In this document: in pieces, positions 50,979-63,729 of the stretch
Layout: each line of letters starts with the position of its first letter
Position numbering within the stretch: the first letter of the stretch is position 1
Assembly (NCBI GenBank): GCA_032718565.1
Contig: JAVGVS010000018.1
Location: 2,720,017 to 2,784,016, forward strand
DNA: 64,000 nt
From: Distichodus sexfasciatus
Taxonomy: Eukaryota > Chordata > Actinopteri > Characiformes > Distichodontidae
Direction: 5' to 3'
Program-made: the position numbers and the translations under genes
Notes under the pieces: generated by a model
The model's input: the letters and a program-made list of their open reading frames with translations, nothing else
What the model was told of the DNA's origin: nothing
Database searches by the model: none

Positions 50979-53900
50979 ATGCAGAGGTCAGGCTCTTCTA
51001 TTGCAAGTTCCCAGGTTAAAAATGACTCTCAACGTCCAGCATCCCATGTTTCCAGTGTGACTGCTCCCTTTCCAGCCAAAAGAATCACTTTCTACAAGAG
51101 TGGGGACGCCCAGTTCGGGGGGGTCAGGATGGCCATCCATAAGCGAAGTTTCAAATGCTTCGATGCTCTCCTGGACGATCTGTCGCAGAAGGTCCCTCTC
51201 CCATTTGGCGTTCGCACCATCACCACCCCCAGGGGCACTCACTCCATTCACCGTCTGGAGCAGCTGGAGGATGGAGGATGCTACCTCTGCTCCGATCGCC
51301 GCTATGTTAAGCCCATTGATGTGGAGGCTGCGGGGAAACGTCCTGTTGTTTGGCACCACAGCCATCCACATAACACCCGGAAGAAGCCCTCCCGACCTGA
51401 GGAACCCCACACAGGACATTCTAACCACCACTATCATCGACACCCAAAGCGGATTGTACTGGTGAAGAACAATGACCCTGCAGTGAGAAGATCCATCATC
51501 TTGAGCAGAAGAACGGCACGGAGCCTCCGGGTCTTTATGGATGAGATTTCAGAGCTCATGCAGTGCCATGTCCGAAAGCTTTACACCCTGGAGGGACGGA
51601 AGGTCAGGCATGGTTTTACTCCTGCAGTGTAATTTTTAATTAATACTGCATTTTACTACATATTTTGGTTAGTAATTAATGAAGATTAAATTAAACTGAA
51701 AAAATGGCCAGTAATTCAGTGGTCTAGTAGTTAGATCTGAGAAGTGTAAGTATATCAAATCAAATCAAATCTTTTATTTGTAATTTTATAATGTATTATT
51801 TCCTCAGTTGCATTTCATAATTTTCAATTTATGAAATTAGTGTGCAACAGTGCAAATGCTTATTTCCCTGCTAGTTCAGAACATCCCTGGAGTACTAACT
51901 CACACTTTGGTGCTCCACAGATTGACAATATTCAGAGTCTGATGCAATGCCCCAGTGTGCTGGTTTGTGTAGGTCGGGAGCCCTTCAGGCCCCTGCTGCT
52001 GGACAACCTTAAAAAGCATTCAGAGGAGAAGCTGCCTGGAATGAGTTCTAGATCACGCTCCAGCGTCTGCAGTGAGGGTCACGACAGTAAGAAAAATGGT
52101 ATGACTTGGTAAAATTATTGTAAAAGTAGTGCCTTGATTAATATAGGTGGTAAGCAGTTAAAACAAAATATATAGGAACATCTTGTCCTAGGTCATCTGT
52201 ATATAAATGTGTTTCGTGTTCAAAACATTGTTCTCATTCATTTGTCATGTTGTGTTTACAGTGAACTTTGGGCTTGAAACCAAGAAAAGCATCATTCATC
52301 CAAGATCAGATTCTAGTAACAGATCTACAAGGTTTTCCCTATCCTCAGAGAAATCTTACCCAAATGGACTGTGTATGACTCCAGGGCAGTCAGGCTGTGT
52401 CAGCACTTGCCCTTACACAAAAGAGGTCATTTTGAATGATGACATTGAAAAAAGAGTACTCGTTAACAAAGATGGGAGCCTGTCTGTTGAGATGAAAGTT
52501 CGATTCCGACTAGTTAATGATGAAACTCTTCAGTGGTCCACTGAAATCAAAAAGTCGGCAATAGCTCTGAATGAAAGCAGCTCAGTAAAGGAGGAAGATC
52601 GGCATTATCTTCAAGGCAAAACTGAATACTCTGACCCAGATTCCAACTCTGCCTGTGAGGCTGAAGAGGCTTGTGCCCCAAAACTTTATCAAAAGCACCT
52701 TGAGGAATCGCATTGTCAAAACTGCTGCAACCACTGCCAAGAATATGACATTTGGAGAAACCCCATGCACAGAAAACATGGTGGCAGAAAATCCTCCAGT
52801 TCTAGTGCATCATCTCACAAAATCATGCATAAAAAGACATCAGTGGACAGTGTGCGCACCATCTCCAGGTCTAGTGAGGAGTATAATGAGCAAGTGGTGG
52901 AGAAGGCATCTTGCTTCCAACAGACGGTAGAGGAAGGGGACACTAGAGTGGAATATTGCTCAATAAGACGCTGTTGTAGCCGTAGTGAGGTGTCAGCTAC
53001 TGGCGCAAAATTGAAAAGCAGGACAACTATTGAGGATACATGTGAGAGTACTGCTGGAAGTATATGTCAAAATACTGGTACAAGAAGCCCAAATACTGCA
53101 GAGTTTGGCAACGCCCTGGGTGAACCTTCTAGTTTGTTGGCAAATGTGACTGAAGATCGCCCAATTTCTGCAATCAGCAATTCATCCAAAGTGCTTCAGT
53201 CACTCAAAGAAGATAAGGATGATGATGATTATGATGACCTTCCTCCAAGCGCGTCAAGAACATCTGAGTGGTCCCAAAGTGACCACCCTGAAAATAACGA
53301 TAGATTCAGATGTGTACACTGCTATGGCTGTGAAGCCTCACCAAATTCCCTTTTATCCCCCAGACCTCCCAGTAAGGTGTCAAGTTGCTCTGCTCATTCA
53401 TCAAAACACAAAAAGTACAGAAATGGGCACACAGCACCAGAAGTGCCACATCAGCGGGCGGATTGTGCAGATGTAGATAGGACAGACAGTGCCAGATCTT
53501 CAGTTTCAAAAGTGTCCTCAAGGTCTCACTCTTGTCACTGTGAAATGACAACACCATGCTCAGTGGCATCTGAAATGCAGACCGGTTTAGAAGACGGGAT
53601 TCAAATCACAACGCCGGAGGCTCCTGCAAAATCTCATATATTTATTGTTAGAACAAATTCCTCCAGGTCAGGAGTATCAGATGTACTCAGTCCTCAAGAC
53701 TATGAGGAGGGAGTAGAGAGTGAGAACAGATCTATAAGTGCCATCTCAGCAAACACAAATGTCTCAGGAAAATATGAAAAATCCAGTGTATGCCATTGCT
53801 GTGGTGGAAATTCAATCACAACGAGAACTCAGGAAACACAAGCTCAGGAAGTTGAGGTTATGTCACCTGATGGCAGGCCATCCAGGTCACTTAGCTGTGA

Positions 53901-56900
53901 TGCATTTGCAAATTCTGGAGTATCTATACCATGTGCACCACAGGAAGGTTCTCCTGTTTCAAATGTAAATGATAACTGTGAATTGCTTCAAAATAATAGA
54001 GAAGCAGGGGATATACAGGTCCATTCTGATTGTACATTGTCTGATCCATCAGATCCTGCTGTTGTTACAGAGGACAATTTACTCCATACAGCATCAGTGA
54101 TTTCTGAAAAGGTTATAGTGGAGAACATAGAAAAGAGAACCAGAAGTGCCATGTCAGTGAAATCCAATGCATCTACAAAGTCAAATGCAAGCAGTGTCAT
54201 AATGGATGGAGTTTCAAAATCAGTATTGGAGAAAGAAAAGGCTGAGAACATTATCCATGACAGACCAGTCAGTTCAGTCTCAGGCAAATCACACAGCTCC
54301 AGGTCATCACACAAGTCACAATGTTCCAAGTCTGAACGCACAATATTAACTCAATGTAATAATGTAGCTGATGTAGGGAATACTTTTACACCGACTCCCA
54401 CTACTCCAGAAATAAAATGTGATCAGGAACTTGCAGTGCAGGACAGAGCCGATAGTGCAGTGTCAAATAGCTCCAAAACATCAGTGAAGTCAAACACATC
54501 CTCTAGCACAGGATGCAAGGAAACAGAGAATACTACTACCCAAGACTCAGGCATGAACTTCAATGAAAGAGTATCTAGTGCAATGTCAGCTAAAACACAC
54601 TCATCCAATGGATCACACAGTTCTCATAAATCCAATGCAACTACCTCACTGCCAAACGCTGCCAGCCCCAAGTCAGAGAAGCCAACAAGTGCACTGTCTC
54701 AGAGCTCCAAAGTATCTGTGAAGTCAAACCCATGTTCTGTAACACCTACAAAATCATTGTTGAAACCCACAGACGTTCCTGCAGTCCAAGAGGCTGGAAT
54801 AGAGAATGGTAATGTACCTAATTCCTCAAGGAGGAATTCCCCATCATCTAAAAAGAAAAAAATAGTTCCAGTTCAAAGTGGACAAAAATCTCCTGTTACA
54901 ACTGAGGGTAATAGCAGGGCAGCAAGTGCACTTTCTGTTAACTCTAAGGCGTCTTCAAAGTCAACAAGGTCAAACAAAAGTCACGGTCATAGCTCTTCTA
55001 AAAGTAATATGATACAGCCAGATCCTGTCAATGATGACTTTGTTAAAACAACTTTAAGCAATGCCTCAGAAAAATCAACAGCTAAATTACCTGCTCCATC
55101 TCAAAATCACCTGTCAGAAGAACCATTAAGTCCAACATCAACAGCCTCTGTCTCTCTTGGTCTTGGAGAGGAAGAGAAGTGTGATGATGAAAATGAACAG
55201 CCTTTAAGCTACACATCACAAATAGCAGAAGATGGATGTCAGTCAGAAAGATGTACACCTGAAGCCATTCATGATGCTGGAAACTTGGAGATTGTGGAAA
55301 ATACTGGAAAGATTCAAATTGTTGCTTCTGAGAGAACTGCTAGTTCACAGGGTTCTAATAGATCTTATGTAACTCAAGACTCTTGCAAAAGCCCTGAGCG
55401 ATCTCTCTCACCGTCTTCAGTAGCTAATCCCAATAACACAGAAAGGACAGAAAGCAAAGCAGGAATTCAGTTAAAAAGTAGATTATCTTCTGCTTTATCA
55501 ATGTCTTCAGATATTTCTCACAGTATGTCACCTAGCAGAACCTCACAACACAGTGGAAAGACTTCAACCATAAAAGGGAGTAAAGGTTCTTCTCAAACTG
55601 CTAATGCAGGCAAAAAGAAAACAAATGCTGAAACTGAAAAAGCTTCAGCGGTATCTAGACCTTCTTCAAAATGTAGTCTAAATATTTTGGCCTCTGGAAA
55701 AGCAACACCCACTGGATCAGCTAAATCTAAAGATGAACACACTACAAAGATCAAGAAAGGCTTGTGTCTGGAAATAAAAGGAAAAAATCAGACATCTGAT
55801 TCCCACAGTGATGCTGGCAGTGTTCAGTCTCTTAAAGCATCCAAATTGGAAATGGGAATTTGCGATGAAAATGAACAAACATCCAGGGGAAATTCACAGT
55901 CTGTGTCTGATACATCACAACATTCACAAAGTCCAGTACTTAAAATGCCAAACAAAAGCAGGATTGCAACAGATCATCTGGAATCCAGTGATAGCATTTT
56001 ATCTCACACTCTCTCAGCAGCAGATCTATTAAGGGAGACAGTGGACAACATAAGAAAAGTCAGAAGAGGACCTGCCTCAAATGCATCAGGCAAAAACTGT
56101 GTCCTTGAAGAGTCAAATGATAATGGTGCTATATGTGAAAAGAGCAGCAGGTGTAAACAAAGGAAAACATGTACATCATCCCTGAATAAAGGTGAGGATC
56201 AGGGGCTAGAATTGATGCCATCAAGTTTACCTAATGCATCTCCAACAGAAATTGTAAATGAGTGGCTCAGAAAAATACCTCTTGATTGTGCATATGAAAT
56301 GGAAGGCGAATTAATTGAGCAGTATCACACAGTTCCTCACATACTGACTGAAAATGAAGAAAGTTTACAAATGGAAAAGGAACAAATGCCTGAAAATGTA
56401 GAAAAAACAACAGAATCTCAGGAGATGGAGGGCTCTGCTGGTGACAGTTCTGTTAAGAATGACGGTGTGAGCTGTCAAGACACACAAGAAGATAATGGAA
56501 CATTTAAAGCTGTAACAGTTGACATAGATCCCAGTTCATCTCCAAACTTAACAAAGAGAGACAGTTTACCCAAGCGCTGTCACTCCTCAGTACAGATCAT
56601 GAAAGTTCTTTTGAGTCCAAAACTAGACAGATGTAATAGTTTGCCTGAAGTTTCACCTGTATATGGCAGGAAGTTAAGCACCTCAGCCAAAGGATTAATA
56701 GAATGCCTCTCTAATCTACAGCTAATCGATCAAAATAGTGACAAAGATGGCAAATACAATGAGATCATTAGCATACTCCAGTCATTGTGGATATACAACC
56801 CTTCTGAAGGTAAGCAGGAAGCTCATCAAATAAAAGATCAGCCCTCAGCAGAGGACGACTTTAATCCAAGATCTTCATCAGGGGTTGATGTAAGCAGTGG

Positions 56901-59367
56901 CTCCATAGGATCTGGTAAAGGCAGTGTCAATGGAGTGGTTGAAAAGTCTGAGACAATACAAGTTAGGATGACATCAGTTGGCGAAAATATTGTGCTGCAA
57001 GAGCTTCGACAAGAAGCTGTAATGGAGGGTAAAGAAGACGCATTGCCAAATACACTACAAAGTGCAGACACCTCACATGCACTTTCAGATTCTGTAACTC
57101 CAGACATTGCAGAAAGAATGCGTTTTAGTCCAGATGATGAAAAACTGAATGAGGATCAACAAACAGACGAAGCTTTACAAGCAAGTGAGGAGGAAATCCA
57201 AAGTAGTAAAAATCACAGAGAAATAAATGAAAATACAACAGCATTCTCTGACAAAAAGGAACAAGAGAATGATGATGATGCTTTGAAATCAACAGCTGAT
57301 ATTGAAAAAGATCAACCAGGACATATTAATGCAGGAACATCCCCATCTGCTCAGAGAGGGGTGTTAAATAGAAGAGCTTCTCAAGACCCAGATCCAGTTT
57401 GGGTGTTGAGCTTATTAAAAAAATTGGAAAATCAATTCATGTCTCATTATGCAAATGCAATGGCAGAATTCAAAGTCAAGTGGGATTTAAATGAGAATGA
57501 GATGCTCGATGTAATGATCAGCGAACTAAAAGCAGAGGTTCATAAAAGGATACAGTCTAGCATAAACCGAGAGCTCCAAAAAATCCAAAGCCGTGCTGGT
57601 AGAACACCAAGACCACCTATAGGCATGCTTTCTAGGGATTCTACTGTTCAAACAGAACAACGGCGAAGACGCCTTAAAGTCATGCGCGACAAATCCATCG
57701 ATCCAGCCTTGTCAAGAAGTGATGATATGAACACTGCCTCGGGCACTGAGTTCAGCGACCAACGCAGTGAGGATGAGTTCTGTCCCTGTGACACATGCAT
57801 GAAAAAGAAAATGGCATCCAAAGCCATTCAGCGTGCTGAGGCTCTGAGCTTGGCTCCAGTCCTCATGGACTTTGATCTCAGAAAAATCTTGCAAACGAAA
57901 AAGAGTCCTGATATTGCTACAGAGAAAAATCCGGAAGATTCCAAAACTTTTAAACATGTCTCAAGCTGTGGCGATTTCCATGAGCAGAAGAATTTAGAAA
58001 TTGTTCAGGAGGACGCTGAAATGCAAAATGATATGAAAAGCCACACAGACGAAAATACAGAGGACGTTAAGGATGATGAGCAAGATTCTGCCGGTGCTGC
58101 AGCTCAGCCAAGAGAAGAAAATGTAGATGTGTCAGAAGGGGAAGGACAAACTGAAGATGGAAAAGCAATAGAAGATGAAGAGGTTGGGGAAGAAGCAGAG
58201 TCAATTGAAGGAGAAACTGAAACAGGAAAAAAAGAAGTAGAAGACGGGAAAACTGATACGGATGAATATGCAGATGATAGAGGGGAGGAAGAAGAAAATG
58301 AGGGTAGAACAATGAAGATGGAAGCTGAAGAGGTGGAAGATATAACAGAAGATGGAGAAGCCACAAAGGAAGTGGATGCAGTTGATGAAGAAACTTTAGA
58401 AGGTGGAGTAACAGTGAGTGTGGAAGAGGAACAACTGAAAGAAAATGACAACATAGAGTCAGAAGAAATTAAAAAAGAAGTTGAGGATGAAGTTGGAATA
58501 ATTACAGAACAAGAACTTGCAGTAGAGGGGGCAGCAGTGGAAAAAGCAGAAGAAATATTGGAGACACCAATGGATGGCGAAATTGCAGAGGAAGGAACAG
58601 CAGAGGAATCAGCCAATGATGGCAAAGAAACTGGGGAAGAAATAGGAGAAACCCAGAGTGAAATTCATGAAGAATCAGGGGATAATCTGCCTTCTGCTGA
58701 CGCAGTCAAAGCTAAGTCTGGTGAAAATGAAACCGCTGATACTTCTGAAGGCAAAACAGCAGAAGATGTTGAGCCACCCAGTGATGATGTTGAGGATGAG
58801 AATAAGAGTTTATCTGCTCAGCCAGAAGATGGAGAGCAGGCAGAAACTGTGGATTATACGAGTGACAAAAAAATGAATGACATAGGAGCTGAGAGCATTG
58901 ATGAAGCAGAAAACCACACAGAACATTCTGACAATCACAGTTTAAAAGACAACAAAAACAATGACAAAAATAGTTCTATTGAGCTAAAGTCTGACAATGC
59001 AACTAGGCAATCCAGCTGTAAAGATTCTAACTGCAAGCTAACTAAACAGATAACACAAACATCAGTTGAATCCCAGCCAGGATCATTAGAAGATTCCAAG
59101 TATGAGACAGTAAAATCTAAGCTAAAGGATATTCATAGTTTTATGGAAAGTTCAGAGAGTGAAGATGACATAGTTGTAATTAAGAAGCAATCTCCTTTTA
59201 CAGAGAGAAGAAATAAGACTGTTAGGCCTGGTAATAAAGATGAAGTAGAAAATGAAGTCATTGAATGGCAAGTTTCGCCTAAAAGAAGGAACAGATCTCC
59301 AGCAAGAACCAATAAACAACGAAGGCCAAAAGACATGGATTTTAAAGTGGATGATCTAGAGTTTTAA
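50979..59367 (+). CDS. rp1l1: Retinitis pigmentosa 1-like 1 protein
   Basis: Three coding exons: 50979-51602, 51921-52098 and 52262-59367, in phase, encoding 2635 aa. The exon acceptor is at 50958-50959 and the first ATG of the exon, MQRSGSSIASS, is taken as start. Residues about 33-115 form DCX domain 1 (AKRITFYKSGDAQFGGVRMA, QLEDGGCYLCSD). Residues about 165-240 form DCX domain 2 (KRIVLVKNNDP, QSLMQCPSVLVCVGREPFRP); it is split by intron 2. The 7.1-kb last exon encodes a Ser-rich region with a repeated R-x-x-S-[AS]-x-S motif (567-1347), several small Cys clusters, a helical block shared with RP1 (DPDPVWVLSLLKKLENQF, about 1977-2052) and an extended Glu-rich tract (about 2219-2450). RP1L1 binds axonemal microtubules in photoreceptor outer segments; human variants cause occult macular dystrophy. 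RP1L1 rather than RP1 is favoured by the 8p23 neighbours. Confidence 0.94.
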
Positions 59368-60091
59368 ACTCTTATTTGATGTCAATTCCCCGGTTTAAGC
59401 ACTTTATTCTTACTAAATGATGTTTCTTTGGTAGGCATGAAACTGATTGAGATGATGACAGCAAAGATCACAGTGTATCCTGAAATAAGAAAGGATGAAA
59501 AACTTTTTCTGTTAAAACCTGTGTACTAAAATGCACATGCAAATGTAGTCAGGTTGTAATATAAATAATTGACATTTATTGACAAATATTTCAAAATTAA
59601 TGAGTAACTATAAACAAAATCATATTTTTAAGATGCATCTAGAAATATATCTGATTCATATATTCTATCCATCATACACCAAAGAATTTTGCAAATAGAG
59701 GTTGCGGAATATAATGAATTTCTTAGGCTCATTTAGAGCACACACTTTACTGAAAAATCAGTCATCAATATGTGCGTTACTGTTAACCTGAACTAATCGG
59801 CTCAAAAGTTTAATGTAATTAGATGAGTTATGGATGAATGATAAATGATAAATGCTAGAATAAGGATCCACAGCATATCAGAGAAAACGAAGGGAATGTA
59901 AGCGCTATTAAAGCAGCAATAGAAAAACTACAGGACCCAGACATTCTGTGCTGTGCTATGTGTGACTGCTAAAGCCATGAGATTTTCTGATGCTGCTAAT
60001 TCATTTTCATTTTACACCTTTAATTTTCTTTCAGTGCATTGTATTTTATAGCACCTGGCCAATGTTTGTGGAATACTGTCACTATAGATTT

Positions 60092-60097
60092 AATAAA
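60092..60097 (+). terminator. rp1l1: rp1l1 candidate polyadenylation signal
   Basis: AATAAA 0.7 kb after the rp1l1 stop codon, in TTTAATAAAATCTC. The interval 59368-60091 has no other feature and is taken as 3'UTR. Confidence 0.4.
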
Positions 60098-60868
60098 ATC
60101 TCAAGTTCAAACCAAACCATACCCTGTAGTTATTTGCAGTATTCATATGTGCACAGCTATAGTAATATTTTGATGCAGTCTAATGTACAGTTTGTCAAAG
60201 ATATGACTTAATTTCTTAATTGAAATGTTCCAGTCATCTCATTATATACCCAGAAAAACAAATTGTATAGTCCCTTTGCTGTCAGCAAGTGACGTAGTAT
60301 TTGTGTCTGGCTAATCCTATTGCCTTTGCAGTGGAAGATTCTTTAGCTGGGCGAAAGGATTAAGACTGATTTGCATCAGGCTCAGTCTGGAATGGAAATT
60401 ATTTCACATTTATAAAGAGACATATAAAGAGAAGATACATTGATGTAAACACTTTATATAATACACCATTTTAAAGCATATACTTCATTTGCTAATCCAG
60501 TAAGCAAAATTTAGTATTTGCGGGTGAGCGTGTGCTGTCATTTTCTTGCTTATTGCCCTCTGGTGGGGGCTTCTGGCAATGACTTCAAAGGGAAGCTTTT
60601 GATGATGACAGTCAGCACCTTAAATGGGAATACAGCCAGAACGAAATCCAGGACGGAGTATATCTTGCAATGTTAAAAACACTGGCGCACGATCCAAAAT
60701 ACAGTGTAATCACTGAAGATTATACAAATGTGCTTATGTAGAGTGCCTTCATTTTAAAAGGTATCTATCTTGTACCTGTCGATAGGCACTGATTCTGGAC
60801 AGTTCACCTCCCGGGTTGAGAAGGTGCAGTTGGCATCACAGTTTATTTTTTACATCAAAAAGGTACTC
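60098..60868. other. Short convergent intergenic gap
   Basis: Between the ends of rp1l1 (plus) and the Src-type kinase (minus). Nothing is recognisable except a minus-strand AATAAA at 60847-60842, 22 nt beyond the kinase stop codon. Confidence 0.4.
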
Positions 60869-63729
60869 CTAAAGCTGTGTCACAGGTTCTTGATCCAAAT
60901 CCATTAGTCTCTCCTGAAGCTTTGTAAATGTTGGCCTTTCCTCAGGGTCAGCTTTCCAGCACAGCAGCATGATGTCATACAGATCTGAAGGACAATCCTC
61001 TGGTCTCCTCATTCTTTCTCCTCTCTGAATGGCACGAATGCAGGTCATTTTGTCCTGGTCTGAATTGAGGGGAACGAAAAGGGCACAACACTTGTAAACC
61101 TAATATTATTTTTGTGAAATCTCCCATTTGTACGTATATCACTTTCTGTCTGTTTACCTGGGTATGGGTCATCTCCATATGTGACGATTTCAGTCAAGAG
61201 GATCCCAAATGACCAGACATCACACTTGGTTGTGTAAGCCTTTCCATCAAAAATTTCTGGTGCCATCCATTTTACTGGAACTTTCACTGTTTAGAGAAGT
61301 TTACATTTACTTTCTTGTATCATTCGGCTTAATCACAGGAGTAGTACACTTCAAATTGCGGATGTAGTGGTGCTTACCTGATGAGATTCTCTTGTCTTTT
61401 GGGAAAGTACTCTGAGCTAAACCAAAATCTGCTATCTTGCAGGACTGCATATCAGTGAGCAAGATATTATCAGCTCTAAGGTCTCTGTGAACAATGTTCT
61501 TATTTTCCAAGTATGCCATTCCTTCTGTAACCTGAAACCAGGAAAGAGAGTACAATACCTGTGTGATATCTTAAAAAACGTTTAGTGAATTATAATGACC
61601 ATTTCCACATAAGCACAAGATACCTGCATTGCAAAGTCCATCATTAGTGAAAACTCAACGTCTTTCTTCTCTTTGTGGCCTGGCAGACAATGAAAATGAC
61701 ATTTTTACTTCTGTCTTAAGTCTTTATTTATGCTGTTATCTATGCATTTTGCACTTACTTAATAGGAATTTCTTCAGACTCCCATTTTTCATGAGCTCAG
61801 TTACAATACAGAAAGGCTCGCTGACAGTGCACACACCATAGAGTTTCAGCAGACGATCATGGTCCAGCTTCTTCATGATATTAATCTCTGTCTGGATTTC
61901 AGGGCAGCTAACTGCAGGAAAGATCCAAAGTGACCGACATGTCAGGATATGATACAAAGACTCCCATTTATTGTAAAAATTATCAGCAGATGGACTAATA
62001 AACAAATCTGAAAATTAAAACAAAAGATAAACAAAATGATGTATTAATTTTCATTTGAAATAATTACCCCGAAATTCTTTAATGGCCACATCGATTTTAT
62101 TGTTCCAGACCCCATGCCACACTTCTCCAAATTCCCCGCTGCCAAGTCTCTTCACTTTCATCAGGTAATTTCTGTCTAATTCCCACTGAGCATCATAGGA
62201 CAAGGTGGGCAGTGATGGCCGGTCCAACTGAGGTACATAATGAAACAAAATGAAGTATTAAGTAAGGAGTCCAGGACTTTCCTTTTAATCAGTTAATGGA
62301 CTATTTAGAATTTTAAAAGACAAAACATAATGTTCCACAGGGACAAAGACAGTTTATTGTCCCAACACAACCTCCGATTCATATTACTTTACACCTACAA
62401 AGAGTTCACCACTTTTCGAACCCCCTTTAGTCATTTAATTCATGTTGCAACCAATGAAGCAAGAATTTTGAATATATTATGTTTAAAGGTGAAATACTGC
62501 ACTGTTGCAGTAATACATACCATAACACAGGGGTGGCTCAGAAGTGTACAGAGTCCATCTGGGTCTTTAGAATAAGACTGCACTAAGTCAGGAAGTGTCT
62601 GGAATGTTTTGTCCTCAACAAGGTAGAATTCTTTATCTTCCTCCTTAATTCTGTAGTGCCTTGCATAGGGTCCATTCTTCACTGAAAGTAGGACAAGAGA
62701 TATGTGTGAGATATGTGGAAAGCTGTGGGTCACTAGCAAATAAATGGCAATTAAAGGGTGATGCTTCTGTAAGAAAATGTACAACTTTGTGGTGGGAAAA
62801 CAATGAATTAACATTTACCTGACAAATAGAAGCAATTATTTTCTGTACTTCTCCACACAAGAAATGCGCCCTCACTGTTTTCTGCTCTCAGCAGGCATCT
62901 CTTAGCCTCAGTGCGCCTTTTAATGTTTTCAAAATACCACCTGTAAAGAGAATAAATTTTGTGATGTGATATGAACCAAGTGATTCCAAAAAGACAATGC
63001 TTCCTTATTTTCATGCATGAACTCTCCAGTCTATTATAAGCTAAAAAAAGGGAAATGACTCAATGAAACAGCAACTCAACAAACTTGAGAAACCAGACAG
63101 GCAAGAACATTCCTCCTCCTCTTTCCTGCTTCCATGTTGAGGACTAAAGTTTACAGCTGACAAAGCTTTATGGTAAGTGTGTGGCAACAGTATCTTTTTT
63201 GCTGCCAATAGCACGAGTTTACAGAAATAAAGCTGTCTGTTTGCTTCTGTTTTATCTTTCCATGGGAAAGGTTACAACAGGCCACCTGATAGCCTGGTAC
63301 TGAAAAATGAAAATGCATTCCTAACATTTCCTTAAACTAAATCTTGGTTAGAGATTACCAGACAACAGAATTATAATATCCACAATTATTTCCATTATAA
63401 GATAGCTTCTAATTAATTAAAACAAATACTTACAGATTTGCTTCCAAACTATCAAGTGGCTTGACAAAACCTCTGGGTACGTAACCCTGCTCCACAACAA
63501 TTCCTTTCTGCTTGTGTCCTGTCACTGTCCGTCTCTTTACATACAACCAGTGCTCAGTTTCCTCAATCACCTCAAGGATGTCCCCTTTGCTGAGGTTCAG
63601 ATCCTTCAGAGTGCGACAATGGTAATCATAGATAGAAGTGTAGACCCTTTGGCGATTGATGGTGCTCTTTTTCTCCTGCTCTGGGCACAGAACACGGCAA
63701 CACTTACAAGAACAGGAGCAGTTGCCCAT
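60869..63729 (-). CDS. blk: Src-type non-receptor tyrosine kinase at the blk position
   Basis: Nine coding exons: 63729-63434, 62940-62819, 62681-62521, 62227-62068, 61911-61759, 61679-61624, 61531-61378, 61286-61158 and 61059-60869. All are in phase; 473 aa. The start is ATG GGC AAC, giving the acylation signal MGNCSCSCKCCRVLC (Gly2 plus six Cys). Then SH3 (about 27-93, SIYDY, GYVPRGFV), SH2 (about 100-195, HYRIKEEDKEFYL, DGLCTLLSHPC) and kinase (about 210-465). Kinase residues: GSGEFGEVW, VAIK K243, HRDLRADN D333, DFG D351, APE 376-378. Odd features: no Tyr between DFG and APE (QSTFPKDKRISSVKVPVKW), tail ends MDLDQEPVTQL without the inhibitory Tyr, and SH2 reads FLVWRS for FLVRES. SH2 and HRDLRA are Src-family-like. 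The symbol blk rests on 8p23 synteny; a PTK6/SRMS/FRK-like or teleost-specific paralogue is possible. Confidence 0.75.

Noticed and set aside
50988..51443. 151-codon minus-strand open frame antisense to rp1l1 exon 2
   Set aside because: It lies wholly opposite the conserved DCX coding exon and has no family resemblance; it is a shadow of GC-rich coding sequence.
58104..58625. 173-codon Ser-rich minus-strand frame in the rp1l1 Glu-rich tract
   Set aside because: Complement of GAA/GAG/GAT codons; low-complexity antisense artefact.
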